Part shown: positions 6,760-11,117 of the stretch, in pieces
Layout: each line of letters starts with the position of its first letter
How positions within the stretch are numbered: position 1 is the first letter of the stretch
NCBI GenBank assembly: GCA_012512335.1
Contig: JAAZEK010000091.1
Location: 1 to 11,117 of the forward strand
Origin: Clostridiales bacterium
GTDB taxonomy: Bacteria; Bacillota; Clostridia; Caldicoprobacterales; DTU083
Direction: 5' to 3'
DNA length: 11,117 nt
Made by a program: the position numbers and the translations under genes
Notes under the pieces: model-generated
What the model was told of the DNA's origin: nothing
What the model saw: the letters and a program-made list of their open reading frames with translations, nothing else
The model's database searches: none

Positions 6760-8154
6760 TTAAATATGGATTGCCCAGCCCTCTACTGCCCGCATGGACT
6801 CCATGACAGCCTCTGACAAGGTTGGATGTGCGTGTACCATGGCGGCGATATCTTCAGGTAACAGTTCTGCGGTTTTTGCAAGTAAAATCTCGTGTATTAG
6901 CTCAGTAGCATTGGAACCTATACAATGAGCTCCCAATATTTCCTTCGTATCTGGATCAAAAAGCACTTTAACCATGCCATCTGGTTGCTCTACAGCTACT
7001 GCTTTACCTACGCCTAAAAATGGGAAACTCGCCTTCTCATATTTAATAGCTTCTTCCTTAGCTCGCCATTCGGAGTATCCAAAGCTGGCAACCTGAGGCT
7101 CGCAATATACACCACTTGGTATAGCCATGGGGTCTAATCTCTTAGGCGGATTTAATTCTGCTATGTGTTCCACTGCAATTTCCCCTTCTTTGGATGCAAC
7201 ATGGGCTAGTAGCGGCGTATTAATAACATCCCCAATAGCGTAGATTCCGGGAGCATTTGTCTCGTAGTAGTCACCTACTTGAATGAAACCTTTTTCAATG
7301 CCTACTCCCAAATCCTCCAAACCTAAGTTTTCCGAATTAGGAGTTCTCCCTACAGCAACTAAAATTTTATCAACGACTTGCGTAATTTCTTTTCCTTTAT
7401 CATCTTCTAGGAGCACTGAGACTTGATCATTCTTAATTTCCATCGAACTTGCCTTAGTTCCAGTCATAACTTCTATACCATTCTTTTGAAAGGACTTCTT
7501 CAACAAATTTGATATTTCTTCATCCTCAAGAGGTAAAATTCGGGGCATGAATTCAGCCAAAACTACTTCCACTCCAAATGCATTCATAATATAAGCGAAT
7601 TCAACACCTATAGCTCCGCCTCCAATTATTAAGATTTTTCTTGGAAGTTGTTCCTGCATTAAGGCACCTGTAGAGGAAATAACATACCGCTCATCAAAAA
7701 TAAATCCTGGGATTTCTCTTGGTTTTGAGCCAGTAGCTATAATAATATTATTTCCTGTAATCTTCTTACCAGACGCCAAGCTAACTTCATTACGACCAGT
7801 AATTGTTCCCCTCGACTGTATTAAATCAACCTTGTTCTTCTTTAGCAGAAAACTAACACCTTTGGACAGTGTATCAGCTGCTTTTCTTGATCTTTGAAAT
7901 ACTTTCCTATAATCAAAGTCTTTACGATCTACCCCTATACCTAAACTCTCCATGACTGTCAGACCTTGAAACTGCTCTGCTTGATGTATCAAGGATTTAG
8001 ATGGGATACAGCCAACATTCAAGCAGACACCCCCTACCTTGTCCTTTTCAACAACTGCTACCTTCAACCCTAGCTGGGAACCCCGAATGGCTGCTACATA
8101 ACCTCCAGGACCCCCACCAACAATCACAACATCATAATCAAAATTATGCTTCAT
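6760..8154 (-). CDS. lpdA: Dihydrolipoyl dehydrogenase (E3 of pyruvate dehydrogenase complex)
   Basis: A 464-residue flavoprotein that reoxidises the dihydrolipoyl groups of E2 with NAD+. The FAD site is DVVIVGGGPGGYVAA near the N-terminus. The redox disulphide is GGVCLNVGCIPSK (C44, C49), the NAD-binding motif is ILIIGGGAIGVEFA, and YAIGDV marks the second FAD contact. The C-terminal catalytic dyad is HAHPTLSE (H443, E448). I start at the ATG 8152-8154, which gives MKHNFDYDVV and has GGAGGA (8161-8166) 7 bases upstream. The in-frame ATG at 8194-8196 would add 14 residues outside the family pattern and has no good ribosome site. No lipoyl domain is fused to the N-terminus, unlike some Firmicute E3s. 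It is the last gene of the pdh operon, 70 bases after pdhC, with a repeat hairpin in its 3' flank. Confidence 0.94.
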   Translation of the reverse strand: MKHNFDYDVVIVGGGPGGYVAAIRGSQLGLKVAVVEKDKVGGVCLNVGCIPSKSLIHQAEQFQGLTVMESLGIGVDRKDFDYRKVFQRSRKAADTLSKGVSFLLKKNKVDLIQSRGTITGRNEVSLASGKKITGNNIIIATGSKPREIPGFIFDERYVISSTGALMQEQLPRKILIIGGGAIGVEFAYIMNAFGVEVVLAEFMPRILPLEDEEISNLLKKSFQKNGIEVMTGTKASSMEIKNDQVSVLLEDDKGKEITQVVDKILVAVGRTPNSENLGLEDLGVGIEKGFIQVGDYYETNAPGIYAIGDVINTPLLAHVASKEGEIAVEHIAELNPPKRLDPMAIPSGVYCEPQVASFGYSEWRAKEEAIKYEKASFPFLGVGKAVAVEQPDGMVKVLFDPDTKEILGAHCIGSNATELIHEILLAKTAELLPEDIAAMVHAHPTLSEAVMESMRAVEGWAIHI

Positions 8155-8160
8155 ATATAC

Positions 8161-8166
8161 TCCTCC
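8161..8166 (-). promoter_or_regulatory. Ribosome binding site that fixes the lpdA start
   Basis: GGAGGA on the minus strand, 6-7 bases before the ATG at 8154. It decides between this start and the upstream in-frame ATG at 8196. Confidence 0.8.
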
Positions 8167-8170
8167 AGTA

Positions 8171-8186
8171 GGTACCCCAAGGTACC
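8171..8186. repeat. Small GGTACC-CCAA-GGTACC hairpin upstream of the lpdA ribosome site
   Basis: Two GGTACC hexamers (8171-8176, 8181-8186) separated by 4 bases can form a 6-bp stem with a tetraloop in the pdh mRNA, ending 4 bases before the lpdA ribosome site. It might tune lpdA translation or mRNA processing, but this is speculative. Confidence 0.4.
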
Positions 8187-8224
8187 AAACATCCATGTAC
8201 TACATTTCTCTGTTTATATAAAAC

Positions 8225-9544
8225 CTAGAATAAAGCGCGTATAGGATCTTCTATAATATCTTTCAAGTCTTTCAGGAAGGCTGCGCCTACTGCTCCATCA
8301 ACCACTCTATGGTCACATGAAAGTGTTAATTTCATTTGTGTTTCAACAACAATATTATCATCCCGATCCACAACTGGCACTTTTTTCATTGCTCCTACTG
8401 CTAGAATGGCTGATCCCGGCGGATTAATAACGGCAGTGAATTCATCTATACCAAAGGATCCCAGGTTACTGATAGAAAAGCTTGCATTTTGATACTCTTC
8501 GGGCATAAGTTTATTGTTTCGTGCCCGCTCAATTAAATCACGCAACTCCTGATCAATCGCTAGAATACCTTTATTTCCACAATCGCGTACCACGGGGGTA
8601 ATAAGACCATCTGTCTGTGCAACAGCTAAACCAATATCCGCCTGCTTCCTCTTGAGAATTGTATCTCCATTCCAGGATGCATTAATCGTCGGATGTTTCT
8701 TTAGAGCTTCCGCTACATACTTCATTAAAAATGTGTTAAATGAAACTTTATCTACCTGCGATTCATTTAAGGACTTCCTAGTTTTAACTAAATTATCTGC
8801 TGCTACAGTTATGGTCAAATAATAATGAGGTGCATTATATTTGGATTCTGCCAACCTTTGAGCGATAATTCTTCTCTTCGCAGAAACAGGAATTTCCTCA
8901 TCTCCAGGGAATCCTTGAACTGATGAAGTTTTTGCTATTTGCTTTGTGACCATTTGTTCTACTATACCCTGCTTAACTTCGTGCGTTTTTTCACTTGCGA
9001 CTTTTTCTTCCATAGGTTTTACGCGGTCAGTTCTTTCTTCCATAAATCTCTCGACATCGGCCTTTATAATTCGACCTTCAGGTCCAGATCCACTTATCTT
9101 ATCTAATGGGAGACCGTTCATGCCAGCAATCTTTCGCGCAAGAGGAGAAACCTTTGTACGGGATTTTTGAGAACTGTCCCTACTGTCCAAAAATTGAGAA
9201 CTGTCCCCGATGTCGATATCTTCATCATCCAAAAGTTGAGAACTGTCCCCACTCTTCAATTGTTGAGAACTGTCCCCGTTGGGGAGTAGGGATGAGAAGT
9301 CTTCGCCTTCCTCGCCGAGGATGGCTATAACTTCACCTATTGCGGCTTGCTCCCCTTCTTGAACTATAATTTTCAATAAAGTACCCTCCGAAGTGGATTC
9401 ATAATCCATGGTAGCTTTATCCGTTTCTACTTCACATAAAACATCTCCAGAGTCTACCCAGTCTCCTTCTTTTTTTTGCCAACTAACTAATGTTCCTTCT
9501 TCCATAGTAGGTGACAGTGCAATCATTAATACTTGTTCAGCCAT
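8225..9544 (-). CDS. pdhC: Dihydrolipoamide acetyltransferase (E2 of pyruvate dehydrogenase complex)
   Basis: A 439-residue E2, the core of the complex, which transfers acetyl groups from lipoyl-lysine to CoA. Domains: one lipoyl domain (about 1-80; lipoylated K43 in EVETDKATMDYES), a linker (about 81-130), the peripheral subunit-binding domain (132-167; VSPLARKIAG to GRIIKADVERF), a second linker rich in charged residues, and the catalytic domain (about 215-439) ending with DHRVVDGAVG (H412, D416). The ATG at 9542-9544 has GAGGGG 7 bases upstream (9552-9557). The first linker is odd. Instead of the usual Ala/Pro-rich sequence, it carries GDSSQ at 90-94, 99-103 and 113-117 and RDSSQ at 122-126, each encoded by a copy of the dispersed repeat. 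The frame and all catalytic residues are intact. The neighbours (E1-alpha and beta upstream, E3 downstream) and the PDH-like E1 sequences favour pyruvate over acetoin or branched-chain substrates. Confidence 0.94.
   Translation of the reverse strand: MAEQVLMIALSPTMEEGTLVSWQKKEGDWVDSGDVLCEVETDKATMDYESTSEGTLLKIIVQEGEQAAIGEVIAILGEEGEDFSSLLPNGDSSQQLKSGDSSQLLDDEDIDIGDSSQFLDSRDSSQKSRTKVSPLARKIAGMNGLPLDKISGSGPEGRIIKADVERFMEERTDRVKPMEEKVASEKTHEVKQGIVEQMVTKQIAKTSSVQGFPGDEEIPVSAKRRIIAQRLAESKYNAPHYYLTITVAADNLVKTRKSLNESQVDKVSFNTFLMKYVAEALKKHPTINASWNGDTILKRKQADIGLAVAQTDGLITPVVRDCGNKGILAIDQELRDLIERARNNKLMPEEYQNASFSISNLGSFGIDEFTAVINPPGSAILAVGAMKKVPVVDRDDNIVVETQMKLTLSCDHRVVDGAVGAAFLKDLKDIIEDPIRALF
9167..9277 (-). 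repeat. Four direct copies of the dispersed repeat forming the E2 linker
   Basis: On the + strand the copies are TTGAGAACTGTCCC (9167-9180), AATTGAGAACTGTCCCC (9192-9208), TTGAGAACTGTCCCC (9236-9250) and TTGAGAACTGTCCCC (9263-9277). They fall into two dimers of 42 bases (9167-9208 and 9236-9277), each with an internal period of 27 bases, separated by 27 bases. All periods are multiples of three. On the coding strand each copy reads GGG(or AGG)-GAC-AGT-TCT-CAA. Confidence 0.92.
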
Positions 9545-9614
9545 GGGCTAACCCCTCTATCTATTCTAACTTTCTCGTTATTTTCATAATTGTACATATC
9601 TGGTAAGCAACTCC

Positions 9615-10607
9615 CTATAGATACATAACTCGTTTTACTGCATCTTCTATCTTTTTTAAGGTAGGCTGTACCTCCAGCTCCAATGTATGATTATATGGCA
9701 TTGGGACGTCCTCGGAGGTAACTACTTCTACTGGTGCATCCAAATAATCAAAGCAATTTCTTGAAATCAACCATCCGATATGTGAAGCTACACTAGCATA
9801 TGGCCATGTTTCATCAACAATTACACAGCGATTGGTTTTCCTGACCGATTCATAAATTGCCTCTTCATCTAATGGTCTTATTGTTCTGATGTCAATAATT
9901 TCTGCATCTACACCATCTGTAGCTAATTTCTCCGCAGCCTCTTCAACCATTTTTAGTGGCTTAGAATAACTTATTAATGTAACATCCTTACCTTCTCTTT
10001 TTACATCAGCCTTGCCTAAGGGTATCAAATATTCTTCCTCTGGAACCTCACCCTTCCAGTTATACATCAATTCAGCTTCTAAAAATAGAACAGGATTATC
10101 GTTACGTATGCTTGATTTAAGCAGTCCTTTGGCATCGTAAGGTGTACCGGGCGCAACTACCAGCAATCCTGGTATATGTGCAAACAAGGACTGCAAAGCC
10201 TGTGAATGCTGCGAACTCAAGTATTCTGCTGGCCCATTGGGTCCTCTGAAAACGATAGGAATGTTAACCTGACCGCCCGACATATGCCTCATCTTAGCTG
10301 CATTATTCACTACCTGATCTAACGCTATTAGTGAAAAGTTATATGTCATCCACTCAACAATAGGTCGTAATCCAACCATAGCTGCCCCTATTCCAATACC
10401 GGTAAAACCTGCTTCTGTAATGGGAGTATCAACCACCCGTTTTTCTCCATACTTATCTAATAAACCTTGGCTTACTTTATAGGCTCCATCATACTCAGCA
10501 ACTTCTTCTCCCATAAGAAACACCCGCTCATCTCTAGCCATTTCCTCATCCATTGCCTGTCTTATTGCTTCACGAAACGTAATAATAGCTATTGTCTCCA
10601 CCTCCAA
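9615..10607 (-). CDS. pdhB: Pyruvate dehydrogenase E1 component, beta subunit
   Basis: Beta subunit of the heterotetrameric thiamine-diphosphate decarboxylase E1. With the longest frame it has 330 residues, close to the family length. Visible features are FREAIRQAMDEEMARD, GEEVAEYDGAYKVSQGL, the DTPITEAGFTGIG motif with the cofactor-activating Glu (E65), MSGGQ, and SSQHSQ with the conserved His (H134). A C-terminal transketolase-like domain follows (about 205-325; DIRTIRPLD, VDETW). The right-hand coordinate is the outermost legal start, TTG at 10605-10607, directly after the pdhA TAA. The better supported start is 10592: the family begins MAIITFREA, and here the M position is ATA, 8 bases after GGAGG (10601-10605). 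A GTG at 10599-10601 is also possible but overlaps the ribosome site. The sequence is PDH-type rather than AcoB-like. Confidence 0.92.
   Translation of the reverse strand: MEVETIAIITFREAIRQAMDEEMARDERVFLMGEEVAEYDGAYKVSQGLLDKYGEKRVVDTPITEAGFTGIGIGAAMVGLRPIVEWMTYNFSLIALDQVVNNAAKMRHMSGGQVNIPIVFRGPNGPAEYLSSQHSQALQSLFAHIPGLLVVAPGTPYDAKGLLKSSIRNDNPVLFLEAELMYNWKGEVPEEEYLIPLGKADVKREGKDVTLISYSKPLKMVEEAAEKLATDGVDAEIIDIRTIRPLDEEAIYESVRKTNRCVIVDETWPYASVASHIGWLISRNCFDYLDAPVEVVTSEDVPMPYNHTLELEVQPTLKKIEDAVKRVMYL
10599..10605 (-). promoter_or_regulatory. Ribosome binding site of pdhB, pointing to an ATA start
   Basis: GGAGGTG on the minus strand is nearly perfect. It lies inside the reading frame if TTG (10607) is taken as start, but its GGAGG is 8 bases before the ATA codon at 10590-10592, where the homologous ATG would be. 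Confidence 0.7.
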
Positions 10608-11117
10608 TTAAGCATAGATATCCTCATACATTGCCTCTAGGGGAGGCTCTTCGCTTTGTTCTGCGAAATTTACCGATTCGTTAGCGATATCCTTGCACTT
10701 TTTATCCATTTCTTTATATATTTCTTCAGTTAGAATACCTTCTTCTAACATTCTGTCTTGTAAAATTGTTATAGGATCCTGATTTCTGTATCCATCCAAT
10801 TCTTCTCTAGTTCGATATTTCGCTGGGTCACTCATGGAATGCCCCCGATAACGATAGGTCTGAATCTCCATAAAAACTGGTGTATTTTGTTCCTTCACCA
10901 TTTTTATGGCTTTTTGGGTTTCTTCATATACTGTTAGAACATCCATCCCATCAACTTGCCAGGATGGTATATTATAGGAATCGCCCATAACAGAGTAGTC
11001 ATGCACAGAAGAAACTCTTTTGAAATTGGTTCCCATCCCATACTGGTTGTTTTCACAAATGAAAACAATTGGCAGATTCCAGATTTTTGCCATGTTCATG
11101 GTCTCGTGGAATACTCC
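10608..11117 (-). CDS. pdhA: Pyruvate dehydrogenase E1 component, alpha subunit (N-terminal part outside window)
   Basis: The open frame runs in from the right edge (whole codons to 11117) and ends at TAA 10608-10610, giving 169 C-terminal residues, about half of the usual length. The first visible residues are GVFHETMNMAKIWNLP, then FICENNQYGMGT, which holds the end of the thiamine-diphosphate motif (GDG...NN; the GDG part is off the window). DSYNIPSWQVDGMDV and the conserved loop TYRYRGHSMSDPAKYR follow, placing it with PDH E1-alpha. The Met codon at 11097-11099 is internal, not a start. The stop is directly followed by the pdhB ribosome site, so E1-alpha and E1-beta are probably translated in a coupled way. 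The operon promoter lies outside the window. Confidence 0.93.
   Translation of the reverse strand, partial: GVFHETMNMAKIWNLPIVFICENNQYGMGTNFKRVSSVHDYSVMGDSYNIPSWQVDGMDVLTVYEETQKAIKMVKEQNTPVFMEIQTYRYRGHSMSDPAKYRTREELDGYRNQDPITILQDRMLEEGILTEEIYKEMDKKCKDIANESVNFAEQSEEPPLEAMYEDIYA

Noticed and set aside
8155..8196. N-terminal extension of dihydrolipoyl dehydrogenase (start at 8196)
   Set aside because: It has no ribosome site, falls outside the family pattern and would cover the GGAGGA that serves the ATG at 8154.
8946..9170. Plus-strand 74-residue open frame
   Set aside because: It lies wholly antisense to the subunit-binding domain and second linker of E2, which is clearly the real gene.
9167..9277. 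CRISPR array
   Set aside because: The repeats are only 15-17 bases, the spacers are 11-27 bases and partly related, copies also occur as inverted pairs elsewhere, no cas genes are present, and the region is coding.
9106..9330. Plus-strand open frame with repeated ENCP segments
   Set aside because: It is the antisense reading of the GDSSQ repeats in pdhC; the cysteine-rich pattern is a by-product of the DNA repeat, and there is no ribosome site or family match.

Overview
The window looks like part of a low-GC Gram-positive (Bacillota/Firmicutes, probably Clostridia-like) chromosome. The evidence is a class A penicillin-binding protein with a C-terminal extension, an mrfA-mrfB (yprA-yprB) pair as in Bacillus, strong Shine-Dalgarno sequences of the GGAGG type before most genes, and AT-rich spacers. 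The genus cannot be fixed from the sequence.

Layout. Positions 3-890 (+) hold the 3' end of a class A penicillin-binding protein gene. It converges on a minus-strand operon: mrfA (5167-2852), mrfB (2910-1594) and a TPR protein gene (1603-917), with overlapping ends. A good sigma-A-like promoter sits just upstream of mrfA. Next comes a 411-base non-coding stretch with several copies of a short repeat. It is followed by a REP-associated tyrosine transposase (RAYT, IS200-like HUH/Y1 family; 6511-5579, minus) and a second repeat hairpin. The rest is the 3' part of a pyruvate dehydrogenase operon on the minus strand, in the order pdhA (partial, at the right edge), pdhB, pdhC and lpdA. It encodes E1-alpha, E1-beta, the lipoyl acyltransferase E2 and dihydrolipoyl dehydrogenase E3, which together convert pyruvate to acetyl-CoA, CO2 and NADH.

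The most striking signal is a short dispersed repeat, core GGGGACAGTTCTCAATT, with twelve recognisable copies. Two pairs form hairpins that bracket the RAYT gene, an arrangement like RAYT/REP (BIME) systems. Six further copies lie inside protein-coding genes. Four make up much of the linker between the lipoyl and subunit-binding domains of E2, and two lie in the linker between the nuclease and TPR parts of MrfB. All six are in frame, in the same orientation and in the same reading frame, and encode [GR]D[STA]SQ. This suggests a RAYT-linked repeat that has been tolerated, or used, as protein linker.

A second oddity is pdhB. Homology and an excellent Shine-Dalgarno sequence point to initiation at an ATA codon, where the family normally has ATG; the only canonical-type alternatives (TTG, GTG) overlap the ribosome binding site.
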